NCBI GenBank assembly: GCA_017479885.1
Contig: JAFVBR010000025.1
Coordinates: forward strand, 1-64,000
Direction of reading: 5' to 3'
Origin: Paludibacteraceae bacterium
Lineage (GTDB): Bacteria > Bacteroidota > Bacteroidia > Bacteroidales > Paludibacteraceae
Length of the DNA: 64,000 bases
Shown: one piece after another, positions 1 through 7,449 of the stretch
Layout: each line of letters starts with the position of its first letter
Position numbering within the stretch: position 1 is the first letter of the stretch
The notes under the pieces: model-generated
Database searches by the model: none
What the model was told of the DNA's origin: nothing
What the model saw: the letters and a program-made list of their open reading frames with translations, nothing else
Program-made: the position numbers and the translations under genes

Positions 1-172
1 ACGCTGTTTGTTTACGCTCCTGATACAGATACCAGAGCAGCTCATTGGTTGGCTTTTCACCTGCGCGGAACTGTCTTCCGCACGCTTGACATTTGTACAA
101 CTGTACACCATTTCTTTTGCCATTTCGCTTCGTTATTGGCGAATTACAAGAAGGACATTTCTTTCTATTCAT
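1..172 (-). CDS. Zinc-ribbon transposase, N-terminal part (cut by window edge)
   Basis: The first 57 codons of a minus-strand gene that runs off the window. The start is CysPxxCys (C6, C9) followed by CxxC (C28, C31) in a basic setting, which is the zinc ribbon found at the N-terminus of several bacterial transposases, including the zinc-binding variant of IS256-like elements common in Bacteroidales. The catalytic part is not in view, so the IS family is not settled. It is read in the same direction as the broken glycosyltransferase next to it, with 130 bp of non-coding transposon end between them. The transposase role is inferred from the zinc ribbon, the neighbouring repeats and the truncated gene. 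Confidence 0.6.
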   Translation of the reverse strand, partial: MNRKKCPSCNSPITKRNGKRNGVQLYKCQACGRQFRAGEKPTNELLWYLYQERKQTA

Positions 173-237
173 TATGACTAATTTTGACGTTTGAATTAGT
201 CATAAATATAGTAATATTCGGCAATTAAACCATATTC

Positions 238-299
238 CAGCCTGCAAAATGCTACTTAGACACTTATTACACTTTTTTCAGCCTGCAAAATGCTACTTA
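238..299. repeat. Two 21-bp direct repeats at transposon end
   Basis: Two identical 21-bp copies (238-258 and 279-299) begin CAGCCTGCAAAATG and are separated by 20 bp. They lie between the transposase start and the point where the glycosyltransferase reading frame breaks off. This placement suggests the terminal transposase-binding region of the insertion sequence. Confidence 0.6.
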
Positions 300-302
300 A
301 GT

Positions 303-782
303 CTATTTTCCTTCCTTATCATTCGGCACAGCGCCACCAAGTTTGGCTGTTATAAGGTTGCCTTCTCTATCAACCATACAAGCATCCGTTACCACAGCCA
401 TCAGTTGCGGGTCTTTCTCTAATATATCAACCTGTTTCTGTAGTTTAAGCGGATCTGTCCAATAATCATCTCCCTCACAGATGGCAACATACTTTGCTCC
501 GGTCGCCAGAATAGCATCTTGCATGATGAAGATGAGTTTTCCGTCCGGTCGTGAATACTGGTTTTCCGTTTCATATATAGGACGGATAATGTCAGGATAT
601 TTCTGCTCGTACTCACGAATAACAGCCGCAGAATTATCGGTTGATGCATCTTCATGAACTATTGCCACAAATGGGAATGTGGTTTTCTGCATGACGAATC
701 CGTCTAAGCACTTCCTTAGGTACAGCTCGTGGTTGTACACAAGGCAATGAATCGCGACTAATGGTTTATTTGAATTTTTCAT
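303..782 (-). pseudogene. GT2 glycosyltransferase, C-terminally truncated by a transposon
   Basis: A family 2 glycosyltransferase N-terminal domain that would transfer a sugar from a nucleotide donor in surface polysaccharide assembly. Nucleotide-sugar motifs are HEDASTD (about residues 43-49) and EGDDYW (103-108). The start at 782 is chosen over a start 57 bp upstream because ATG overlaps the TGA of the preceding FabH-like gene (ATGA), as in other junctions of this operon. Only 159 residues remain, whereas relatives usually have about 300. The frame ends in a TAG within a few bases of the transposon repeats. It is most likely inactive. Confidence 0.8.
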
Positions 783-1837
783 ATTTCTACTAATTGTGAA
801 ATTTGACAATCGTGTGTGTTGATTATTGCAGTTCCCCATGAAAGGCCTACACCAAACGCACTTAATAGTAATTTCTTTTGACCATATAATTGATTCTGCA
901 ATTCTGAAACTATAGTTAAAGGTATTGAGACCGAACTAGTATTCCCAAATTTGGCAATAGATGAAGGAACCTTAGATTGGCATAATTTGAGTTTCCGTAT
1001 TAAGAACTGATTCATAAAATCATTAGCTTGATGTAATAGGTAGAAATCAAAACTCTGTAAATCGTTCTTCGTTATATCGCATAATGTTTTTATATCTTTA
1101 GGCACTTCTCTAGCCACGAAATTAAATACATCATCGCCATTCATATATCCTTGCTCCATATTGCGAATGTTGCCGTACTCATCGACTACTCTTTCACGTA
1201 AAGTTTCTACGCTACTTGGCATGCGATAACCTCCTCCATCAATTTTAATAGCGTCTGACATTGACCCATCTGAGTTTAAAGAGAAATGGCTTTCTCCGTA
1301 TTTATTACCTTTCTCCAATAGTATAGCAGCTCCCGCATCACCAAATAAAAAAGCCGTTTTTCTATCCTTTGGAGAATAAACCTTCGAACGCGTTTCCCCG
1401 TCTAGTATTAATACCCTTTGCATAGATGGCTGTTGCAATAAACTATACCCAATACTAAGACCATACAAAAATGCGGAACAACCTAATGTCAGATCAAAAG
1501 CCATAGTGGTTTTAGGTAGCCCTAATCTTTCATGAAGCAGAAAGGACGTAGCCGGCATCCTATAGTCCGGAGTTTGAGATATAAAGATAAGTGCATCAAT
1601 ATCTTCTTTCTTGATATTCATATCTGCTATAAGTCTGTTAGCAGCAGCATAGCACAAGTCGGACGCACAGGTCTGTTCATCAGTAAAGCGCCTCTCTTGT
1701 ATCCCAATTTTGTCAACAACTTTGCGTACTACATCAGCAGAGAAATACTGTGTGTAGTGGTAATTATCTATTATATTTTTCGGCACACATGCAGCAATTC
1801 CTGCTATTCCAATATTTGAAGAAGATAATAAGGCCAT
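779..1837 (-). CDS. 3-oxoacyl-ACP synthase III (FabH-like), copy 2
   Basis: A 352-residue thiolase-fold condensing enzyme with the FabH triad: Cys120 in LGCSAF, His269 in LLHQAN and Asn299 in FGNTSS. FabH-like enzymes join an acyl primer to a malonyl-ACP or similar extender. It is homologous to the gene at 2604-3683, so the two look like an ancient tandem duplication that has since diverged. It lies between a reductase and a glycosyltransferase and overlaps the latter by 4 bp. In this context it probably builds a short acyl group for a glycan rather than serving bulk fatty acid synthesis. That role is inference. Confidence 0.85.
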   Translation of the reverse strand: MALLSSSNIGIAGIAACVPKNIIDNYHYTQYFSADVVRKVVDKIGIQERRFTDEQTCASDLCYAAANRLIADMNIKKEDIDALIFISQTPDYRMPATSFLLHERLGLPKTTMAFDLTLGCSAFLYGLSIGYSLLQQPSMQRVLILDGETRSKVYSPKDRKTAFLFGDAGAAILLEKGNKYGESHFSLNSDGSMSDAIKIDGGGYRMPSSVETLRERVVDEYGNIRNMEQGYMNGDDVFNFVAREVPKDIKTLCDITKNDLQSFDFYLLHQANDFMNQFLIRKLKLCQSKVPSSIAKFGNTSSVSIPLTIVSELQNQLYGQKKLLLSAFGVGLSWGTAIINTHDCQISQLVEI

Positions 1838-1858
1838 CTTATCGTTCGTAAAGTTATA

Positions 1859-2614
1859 TCACACTCTATTTAAAACGCCGCCATCAATAATCAGGCTTGT
1901 TCCTGTCACCCATGATGAAGCATCTGACAATAGATATATTATAGAAAACGCTATATCTTGCGGCGTACCATAACGCCCCATAGGATAGCGTTTCATATCT
2001 TTTTCTAATTCTTCTGCAGTAAATGTAAGATTCTCAACGAGTTCTGTCTGAACCATTCCCGGATGAATAGCATTGAAGCGGATTCGCTTAATTGGAGTAA
2101 TCTCCTTATTGCAATAGTGCATAAAACTAGCCAGTGATGCTTTGGCAGTACCGTATATTGAATTGGCGTTACTACATCCAAAAGACGCGGCAGAAGACAC
2201 AAATACAACTGAACCGTTCTTAGCCAATTTTTTCGCTTTTAGTAGATTATTGGTCAGTAATATTGGCGCATAAAGATTTGTTTCATATACATGCTGAAGG
2301 TCTTCTTTCTTTATAAAACCAATAGGTTTTGTAAACGATACACCTGCATTATTAACCAAACCATCCAGTTTGGGCAACGCAGATATGATGTTACCCATAT
2401 CATCGGCAATAGTTAAATCACCCAATATTTGCATATGGCTTCCAATTGGCTCTAATTGACCGAAAGTGTTTTGCAATCGATTTTCATTACGGCCTGTAAT
2501 TATTACATTGGCTCCCAATTTTGCGCACTCAATTGCAGTTGCTCTTCCAATACCAGATGATGCTCCGGTAACTAAAATTGTTTTTCCCTCAAGGGAGAAA
2601 GGATTATACGACAT
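1859..2614 (-). CDS. Short-chain dehydrogenase/reductase (FabG-like)
   Basis: An SDR Rossmann enzyme of 251 residues. TGASSGIG (about 16-23) binds NAD(P)H, NNAG follows at about 88, and the catalytic pair is in YGTAK with an upstream Ser in VSSAAS. It probably reduces a 3-oxoacyl-ACP or related ketone made by the adjacent FabH-like enzymes. The start at 2614 (MSYNPF) overlaps the end of the upstream synthase by 11 bp. An ATG at 2638 is in frame but would extend the overlap and add eight residues not typical of SDRs. Confidence 0.85.
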   Translation of the reverse strand: MSYNPFSLEGKTILVTGASSGIGRATAIECAKLGANVIITGRNENRLQNTFGQLEPIGSHMQILGDLTIADDMGNIISALPKLDGLVNNAGVSFTKPIGFIKKEDLQHVYETNLYAPILLTNNLLKAKKLAKNGSVVFVSSAASFGCSNANSIYGTAKASLASFMHYCNKEITPIKRIRFNAIHPGMVQTELVENLTFTAEELEKDMKRYPMGRYGTPQDIAFSIIYLLSDASSWVTGTSLIIDGGVLNRV

Positions 2615-3683
2615 ATGTGGATGTTTCTGTATCTTCAAGTTCGACTAAATCGGAAATAACTATATCCTTATCTGTATCAAACAACAAGGTTCCCCAACTG
2701 AGTCCCACTCCAAAACCACAGCAGAGTAATTTCTGGGGTGAGCGAAGTTGCTCTTTTAACTGAGTGACAATCGTCATTGGTATAGAAGCTCCATTGGTAT
2801 TACCAAAAAGGTGCAAACTATTCGGTACTTTTGCAGAGTCTAATTTCAGTTTTCTAACGATGAAATTATTCATTTTTAAATTCGCTTGGTGAAAAACGAA
2901 ATAGTCCGCTTTGTTATAATCAACACCAAAGTGTTCACAAAGTTTCTTTATTGATTTTGGAGCAGTAGTAATACCAAATGAGAACACATCCATACCCTTC
3001 ATGCGGCTTTGAAGACGGTGGATCTTTTTTCCTTCGTACTCATAAAATTGGAAAGAAGCATCTGTGATTTGATTTCGACTACCACCATCAGGAGTAATAA
3101 TCGCATCAAACCCACTACCATCGGTTCCAAAATGGAACATCATAGGCGAGTTGTTCTCCGAATATTCAAGTGCGGTAACAGTTCCAGCGCTACCAAACAA
3201 CGGATTACGCCTACCCTTTACTCGTCCTTTGGCATCGCCGACCATTAGTAAAGCTTTTTTGATACCACCCGTATTGACCAAAGCAGCCAATGAACTCAAA
3301 CCATATAGCCACCCAGAACAACCGATAGACATATCTGTAGCGTAACACTCTATACTTAAGCCTAATCGATCTTGTAAAATACAAGCTGTTGCGGGGAGTA
3401 TATAGTCGGCTGTTTGCGATACGAACAATATGCCTTCTATCTCCTGCTTATTCCAGCCTAAATCTGCAATCAGTTTTTCAGCTGCGCCATAACATAGGTC
3501 GGATGTGCACAAGGTAGAAGAGGTTCGGCGTTCCTTTACCCCTGTTGTTTCCACAAAATCTTCAGGAGAATAATCCGTGGATACATTATCTTCCTCGTCA
3601 GGATGAAGATTGCTTGAAATGTGTTTAGGAACGCCCGCAGCCATACCGGCAATGCGGACGTTCTTGAATTCCAGAAAGGCCAT
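2604..3683 (-). CDS. 3-oxoacyl-ACP synthase III (FabH-like), copy 1
   Basis: A 359-residue FabH-like condensing enzyme with Cys122 (SIGCSGW), His265 (FHQANLK) and Asn295 (FGNTNG) all in place. Its ATG shares one base with the stop codon of the acyl carrier protein gene (TAATG), so the two are translationally coupled and the carrier protein is its likely partner. With the second synthase and the SDR it forms a small acyl-building module within a sugar-modifying operon. The actual acyl product cannot be read from the sequence. Confidence 0.87.
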   Translation of the reverse strand: MAFLEFKNVRIAGMAAGVPKHISSNLHPDEEDNVSTDYSPEDFVETTGVKERRTSSTLCTSDLCYGAAEKLIADLGWNKQEIEGILFVSQTADYILPATACILQDRLGLSIECYATDMSIGCSGWLYGLSSLAALVNTGGIKKALLMVGDAKGRVKGRRNPLFGSAGTVTALEYSENNSPMMFHFGTDGSGFDAIITPDGGSRNQITDASFQFYEYEGKKIHRLQSRMKGMDVFSFGITTAPKSIKKLCEHFGVDYNKADYFVFHQANLKMNNFIVRKLKLDSAKVPNSLHLFGNTNGASIPMTIVTQLKEQLRSPQKLLCCGFGVGLSWGTLLFDTDKDIVISDLVELEDTETSTYVV

Positions 3684-3913
3684 TACATTTTATTTTTTAC
3701 TGTATTGAACAAATCTTCAATAGTTTTAGCCCTTTTCACATCGTCGCCTTTTAAAGCAACATCGTACTCTTCGTCAACCATAGCAATAACACTAAGTCCA
3801 ATGAGAGAACTCCACTCGTCATTAGCACGAAAATCTGTAGAACCACAGAAATTAGAAGTGTCTGTGTCTTCAAACAACTCGGCAAATTTTGCCACAAATT
3901 CATTAAGTTCCAT
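3683..3913 (-). CDS. Acyl carrier protein
   Basis: A 76-residue acidic helical protein, the usual ACP length. Ser36 in EWSSLIGL occupies the phosphopantetheine site; the common DSL motif reads SSL here, which is unusual. It would carry the acyl chain handled by the two adjacent FabH-like enzymes and the reductase. It lies 33 bp downstream of the acetyltransferase-like gene and is coupled to the first synthase. It is a dedicated ACP inside a glycan operon rather than the fatty acid synthesis AcpP. Confidence 0.8.
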   Translation of the reverse strand: MELNEFVAKFAELFEDTDTSNFCGSTDFRANDEWSSLIGLSVIAMVDEEYDVALKGDDVKRAKTIEDLFNTVKNKM

Positions 3914-3946
3914 AAAATCTAAATTTTAGTTGATTAATATTATTTG

Positions 3947-4588
3947 TTAATAGTCTATTCTTTTAGCAGGATTACCAAATACATGTTCTCCATCTTTCAC
4001 ATTGCGAATGACAACGCTATGCGCACCAACCTCTGCACGCTTGCCAATCTTCTTTTGTCGAATCAATGTTGAACGGACATGCATCACAGATTCATCTCCT
4101 ATTTCCGAGTGCCCACCAAGGAATGAGTAGGATTCTATTGTAACGTAATCGCCCAATTGCGCATCATGTCCTATATTTGAAAACGGATGAACGATACATT
4201 GTCTGCCAATCGCTACATTATCCGACACACTCGTCCAACCTGCAATAAATGAGCCCTCACCGATTGCGGCTGTGGGGTTTACATAAGCACTTTCGCAAAT
4301 GATAGTTAGGAACTTACCACCTTTAGCGGCAATCATATCCGCATATAGTTTTCTCCAGTAGGAAATACCCATTGCCACAAAGAACACATCATCCTGCTCG
4401 ATGTGATATGTTTCAACTGAACCCAATATCGGAGGATAATTGCCGCGAAGACCAACAAGCGCATCTACATTGCTATCGAGAAATCCCTTGATATCAAACT
4501 CATGACGATGGAAAGCAGGGCTATTCTTGGCAGCCTCATATACTTCGCGTCCCCATCCTCTGGCTCCAATTATAATAAGGTGTTTCAT
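3947..4588 (-). CDS. NeuD/PglD-like sugar O- or N-acyltransferase
   Basis: A 213-residue protein with an N-terminal Rossmann-like half (IIIGARGWGREV, residues 4-15) and a C-terminal left-handed beta-helix of hexapeptide repeats (about 105-205), ending GNPAKRI. This is the NeuD/PglD architecture; such enzymes acylate amino sugars using acetyl-CoA. It overlaps the aminotransferase gene by 4 bp (ATGA), so it probably acylates the amino group that enzyme installs. The downstream ACP module raises the possibility that the acyl group is not acetyl. The acyl donor is unknown. Confidence 0.85.
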   Translation of the reverse strand: MKHLIIIGARGWGREVYEAAKNSPAFHRHEFDIKGFLDSNVDALVGLRGNYPPILGSVETYHIEQDDVFFVAMGISYWRKLYADMIAAKGGKFLTIICESAYVNPTAAIGEGSFIAGWTSVSDNVAIGRQCIVHPFSNIGHDAQLGDYVTIESYSFLGGHSEIGDESVMHVRSTLIRQKKIGKRAEVGAHSVVIRNVKDGEHVFGNPAKRIDY

Positions 4589-5700
4589 CTTCTTATGCTA
4601 TTAATTGTTCGTTCAACATCTTCGTTTGTTAGTGCGTGGTGCATTGGGAGGCATAACACTTGATCTGCCATCTTGGTGGCAACTGGTAAGTTCTCTGAAG
4701 ACGCAGATGGATATTCCTTATACGGATTCAAGGTACTAATCAGCGGGTAGAAATAGCGACGACCTAAGATGCCTTGCGATTTGAGTTTGTCGTATAGCGC
4801 GTCTCTACTCATTCCGTATTTCTCTACATCTACGAAAATTGGGAAACAGCCGTAGTTGTATCGAATATTCGGGAACTCCGGCAAATAGGACAAACCTGTT
4901 ATGCTGTCTATTGCTTCGCGATAGCGGACAGCTACTGCGCGCCGTTTCTCGATGGCTGCATCTACTTGCTTCAGATTAAGAAGACCGAAAGCAGCACGGA
5001 CTTCATCCATTTTGCCGTTGATACCAGGAGCAACAATCGTTGTCTCACCTCGGAAACCGAAGTTCTTAAGGTTGTCGATTTGATATTTCATCTCTGCGCT
5101 ATGGCAAATAAGCGCTCCGCCTTCTATTGTTCCATAGACTTTTGTCGCATGGAAACTTAAAGTACTGATGTCGCCCCAGTTGAGGATGGATTGTCCGTCT
5201 TTATGGACTCCAAATGCGTGAGCTGCGTCGTAGATGACTTTGAGGTTGTGTTTCTTGGCGATTGCGTCTATGCGTTCATTATCGCACGGCTGACCATAGA
5301 CATGAACAGGCATGATTGCAACCGTGTTGGGAGTAATAGCCGCTTCAATTTTGCTTGGATCTATATTACCGGTTGTCGGCTCTACATCAACGAAGACCGG
5401 TGTCAGGCCATTCCACCAAATACTATGTGTGGTCGCAACAAACGAATACGGAGTGGTGATTACTTCGCCTTTGGTTAAGCCTAATGCTTGCAAAGCGGTA
5501 ATGAGTGGTAATGTGCCATTGGTGAACAGTGAAAGATATTCTACTCCGAGATATTCCGCCAACGCCTTTTCTAATTGTTGGTGGAAAGAACCGTTGTTGG
5601 TAATCCAACGACTATCCCATATCTGCTGGAGATAGGAGGAAAACTCCTGCAAGTCAGGCAGGAGAGGGGATGTTACTGTTATTTGTTTATGTACACGCAT
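4585..5700 (-). CDS. DegT/DnrJ/EryC1/StrS sugar aminotransferase
   Basis: A PLP-dependent aminotransferase of 371 residues that converts a keto sugar nucleotide into an amino sugar. Lys187 in SFHATKVYG is the Schiff-base lysine and D158 in YDAAHAFG contacts the PLP ring. The start at 5700 (MRVHKQI) gives the usual family length; the frame stays open upstream to 5868, but that part is Cys/Trp-rich and unlike the family. It is the first gene of the glycan operon. No clear promoter is visible directly upstream, so the original 5' part of the operon may have been lost. Confidence 0.88.
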   Translation of the reverse strand: MRVHKQITVTSPLLPDLQEFSSYLQQIWDSRWITNNGSFHQQLEKALAEYLGVEYLSLFTNGTLPLITALQALGLTKGEVITTPYSFVATTHSIWWNGLTPVFVDVEPTTGNIDPSKIEAAITPNTVAIMPVHVYGQPCDNERIDAIAKKHNLKVIYDAAHAFGVHKDGQSILNWGDISTLSFHATKVYGTIEGGALICHSAEMKYQIDNLKNFGFRGETTIVAPGINGKMDEVRAAFGLLNLKQVDAAIEKRRAVAVRYREAIDSITGLSYLPEFPNIRYNYGCFPIFVDVEKYGMSRDALYDKLKSQGILGRRYFYPLISTLNPYKEYPSASSENLPVATKMADQVLCLPMHHALTNEDVERTINSIRR

Positions 5701-6010
5701 AAAAAACGCGGATTTCTTCCCTTGCTTATCCGTCATCTGAGGTCGTAGGAAAAACCTGTTATCTCGAATAAGCAATGCAGAAACCCACGCTGTGTATATA
5801 TGTACACACGCGCATATCCATAAAGATATACGCGGGTGCATAAAATACACCTCGCAGGCATCTACCACTACTTGTTTTCGAAGATAACTACTGAAGTTTC
5901 CTACGTTTCAGATAATCAAAAACAAGCGTTTAGTAAACGCTATTAACTATGTCCTTCTGTTTTACGTCAGTAAGTGACGGTTCTCATTTTGCATCCGAGA
6001 ACAAGATGTA
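5701..6010. other. Intergenic region upstream of glycan operon
   Basis: It holds no convincing gene or Bacteroidota promoter for the aminotransferase. Visible items are a dyad around 5805 (TGTGTATATA/TGTACACAC-like), a 15-bp palindrome GCGTTTAGTAAACGC at 5926-5940, and from 5941 the first copy of the 80-bp repeat that flanks the DUF1016 gene. Confidence 0.6.
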
Positions 6011-6020
6011 TTATTGTTTC
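5941..6020 (-). repeat. 80-bp direct repeat, copy 1 (3' side of DUF1016 gene)
   Basis: It matches 7107-7186 at 79 of 80 positions (the difference is at 5958/7124), and similarity continues a few bases outward with one indel. It includes the last codons and stop of the DUF1016 gene. Read on the minus strand it can form two hairpins: GTTCTC/GAGAAC (5980-5985 with 5997-6002) and CGTCA/TGACG (5965-5969 with 5975-5979). Confidence 0.9.
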
Positions 6021-7075
6021 TGTGAGAGCAATCCTTTTACCAACTTACGTAGCTCTGTTTTGTTGGGCAAGAATAACTCGTATTTTGACACGAATAGATT
6101 ACTATCCATCCCATAAGTAGCATATTCTACCATTAGTTCATCTTTGTAATGACTCATAACGATACCTATAGGTGGATTGTCTGTCTCGGTATTCTCCTCT
6201 TTGGCAAAATAGCCCAGATACATATTCATCTGCCCTATATCCTTATGAGTGACTGCACCTCGTTTCAAATCAATCAGGACAAAACATTTCAAGATTCGAT
6301 GGTAGAAAACGAGGTCCACATGGTAATGGACATTATTAATTGTCATTCCATACTGCCGCTTAACAAATGTAAAGCCCTTGCCCAACTCTAACAAGAACAT
6401 TTGCATGTTGTCAATCAGTTTCTTTTCCAGTTGGCTTTCTTTGTACTTATCGGGCAATCCTAAGAATTCCAATGTATACGTGGCTTTTACAACATCTTCA
6501 GGAGATTGTACTTGTTGACCTTTCTTCGCCAAAGTGAGTACACCTGCTTTGTCTTTGCTTAGAGCCAAGCGCATAAACAATCCACTTTCTTTTTGACGAT
6601 GCAAATAATCTACAGTCCAGTTCTCTGCTATGCATTCTTTAGTGTAGAACTCACGTTCTAAGTCATCATCAATTGTTATAAGTTCGCAGATATGAGACCA
6701 AGTCAATTTGTCAGATGTCTGAAAATTTGTATCAGATTTGTCAGACGTCTGACATTTTGGAAACAGCTGATAAAACTTACGCATGTTGTTCAGGTTAGGA
6801 CGACTATAGCCTCTCCCTACTCTTGCTCTGAGTATAGAGGAGAGTTTTGATAACAAAGAAGAACCATACTTGGCGCGCGCATTGCCATTTTGCTCAAACT
6901 CAACAATATATTGACCTACTTTCCAATAAGTCTTTTTAATGGTATCGTTGATGCTAATGGCTAAGGTCTGCTTGCCTTCTTCTATTACCTCGACAATCTT
7001 GTCGGCCAATAATAGTAATTCTTTATCAGAAAGGACAACAGATGTATTCGCCTCTGAAAGTTCTGTACTATTCAT
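6011..7075 (-). CDS. PDDEXK nuclease-domain protein, DUF1016/YhcG family
   Basis: A 354-residue YhcG-type protein. The N-terminal DUF1016 domain (about 15-170) includes YWKVGQYIVEFEQ and SRPNLNNMRKFY. The C-terminal part (about 190-345) is a PDDEXK-like nuclease fold with D-x-VFYHR and VLIDLKRG. The family is frequent near restriction and mobile loci, with no settled biochemical role. Residues about 105-125 contain a tandem decapeptide (QTSDKSDTNF then QTSDKLTWSH) encoded by a 30-nt near-repeat at 6706-6765. The gene is enclosed by 80-bp direct repeats and its own stop codon lies in copy 1. Confidence 0.88.
   Translation of the reverse strand: MNSTELSEANTSVVLSDKELLLLADKIVEVIEEGKQTLAISINDTIKKTYWKVGQYIVEFEQNGNARAKYGSSLLSKLSSILRARVGRGYSRPNLNNMRKFYQLFPKCQTSDKSDTNFQTSDKLTWSHICELITIDDDLEREFYTKECIAENWTVDYLHRQKESGLFMRLALSKDKAGVLTLAKKGQQVQSPEDVVKATYTLEFLGLPDKYKESQLEKKLIDNMQMFLLELGKGFTFVKRQYGMTINNVHYHVDLVFYHRILKCFVLIDLKRGAVTHKDIGQMNMYLGYFAKEENTETDNPPIGIVMSHYKDELMVEYATYGMDSNLFVSKYELFLPNKTELRKLVKGLLSQKQ
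6706..6765 (-). repeat. 30-nt in-frame tandem repeat inside DUF1016 gene
   Basis: Two 30-nt units (6706-6735 and 6736-6765) both begin ATTTGTCAGAyGTCTGA on the plus strand. They add a tandem decapeptide between the DUF1016 helices. Confidence 0.65.
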
Positions 7076-7106
7076 ATTAGATTTATTAACGACATCAATA
7101 AACGCA

Positions 7107-7186
7107 TATTAACTATGTCCTTCAGTTTTACGTCAGTAAGTGACGGTTCTCATTTTGCATCCGAGAACAAGATGTATTATTGTTTC
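7107..7186 (-). repeat. 80-bp direct repeat, copy 2 (5' side of DUF1016 gene)
   Basis: The second copy of the element at 5941-6020, in the same orientation. It follows a short reading frame that ends just before it (TTAAATTGA on the minus strand), as copy 1 follows the DUF1016 gene. Recombination between the copies would remove the DUF1016 gene as a 1,166-bp unit. Confidence 0.9.
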
Positions 7187-7309
7187 AATTTAAAGATGAT
7201 GTCACAATTTGTGATTTCATGTTTACAAATGTTGTCGCAATTTTCGAGTTCAAAGTATCTTCCTCTCCAAGTAAAAAGGTTGCAATTTTATTTAACCCAA
7301 ATGACACTG
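7187..7309 (-). other. Possible gene remnant and operator-like palindrome
   Basis: Minus-strand translation gives a short stretch ending in MKSQIVTSSLN and a stop, which recalls part of ORF6N-type DNA-binding proteins (weak resemblance). The same stretch holds the palindrome TCACAATTTGTGA (about 7203-7215) and a related GTCGCAATTT, so it may instead be an operator region. No full gene is present. Confidence 0.3.
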
Positions 7310-7341
7310 CAAAGATAATACAATTGTTTGAAATCTACAAA
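7310..7341 (-). promoter_or_regulatory. Bacteroidota-type promoter reading toward DUF1016 gene
   Basis: On the minus strand, TTTG (7338-7341), 20 bp, then TATCTTTG (7310-7317). The match to the -33/-7 consensus is exact. It leaves a leader of about 230 nt before the DUF1016 start. Confidence 0.7.
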
Positions 7342-7344
7342 CAC

Positions 7345-7375
7345 AAAGAAAGACCCGAAAATCGAGTCTTTCTTT
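7345..7375 (-). terminator. Rho-independent terminator after beta-helix gene
   Basis: A hairpin with a 10-bp outer stem (AAAGAAAGAC/GTCTTTCTTT), one C-A mismatch, an inner CGA/TCG and an AAA loop. It lies 75 bp past the stop of the minus-strand beta-helix gene and just upstream of the promoter at 7310-7341. Confidence 0.7.
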
Positions 7376-7377
7376 CG

Positions 7378-7440
7378 CTATTAGCTATTCGCTTTTAACT
7401 ATCAACTATTAGCTATTAAGTATTAGTTATTCACTCAACG
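7378..7440. repeat. 7-nt degenerate tandem tract (CTATTAG type)
   Basis: Nine consecutive 7-nt units, starting CTATTAG, CTATTCG, CTTTTAA, CTATCAA, CTATTAG. They fill the space between the terminator and the 3' end of the beta-helix gene. The same unit occurs inside the C69 peptidase gene at 22600. Confidence 0.75.
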
Positions 7441-7449
7441 CAGAGCGTT

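Noticed and set aside
7180..7398. 72-codon plus-strand frame (MFQFKDD...)
   Set aside because: It runs across a terminator, a minus-strand promoter and a repeat tract; not credible as a gene.
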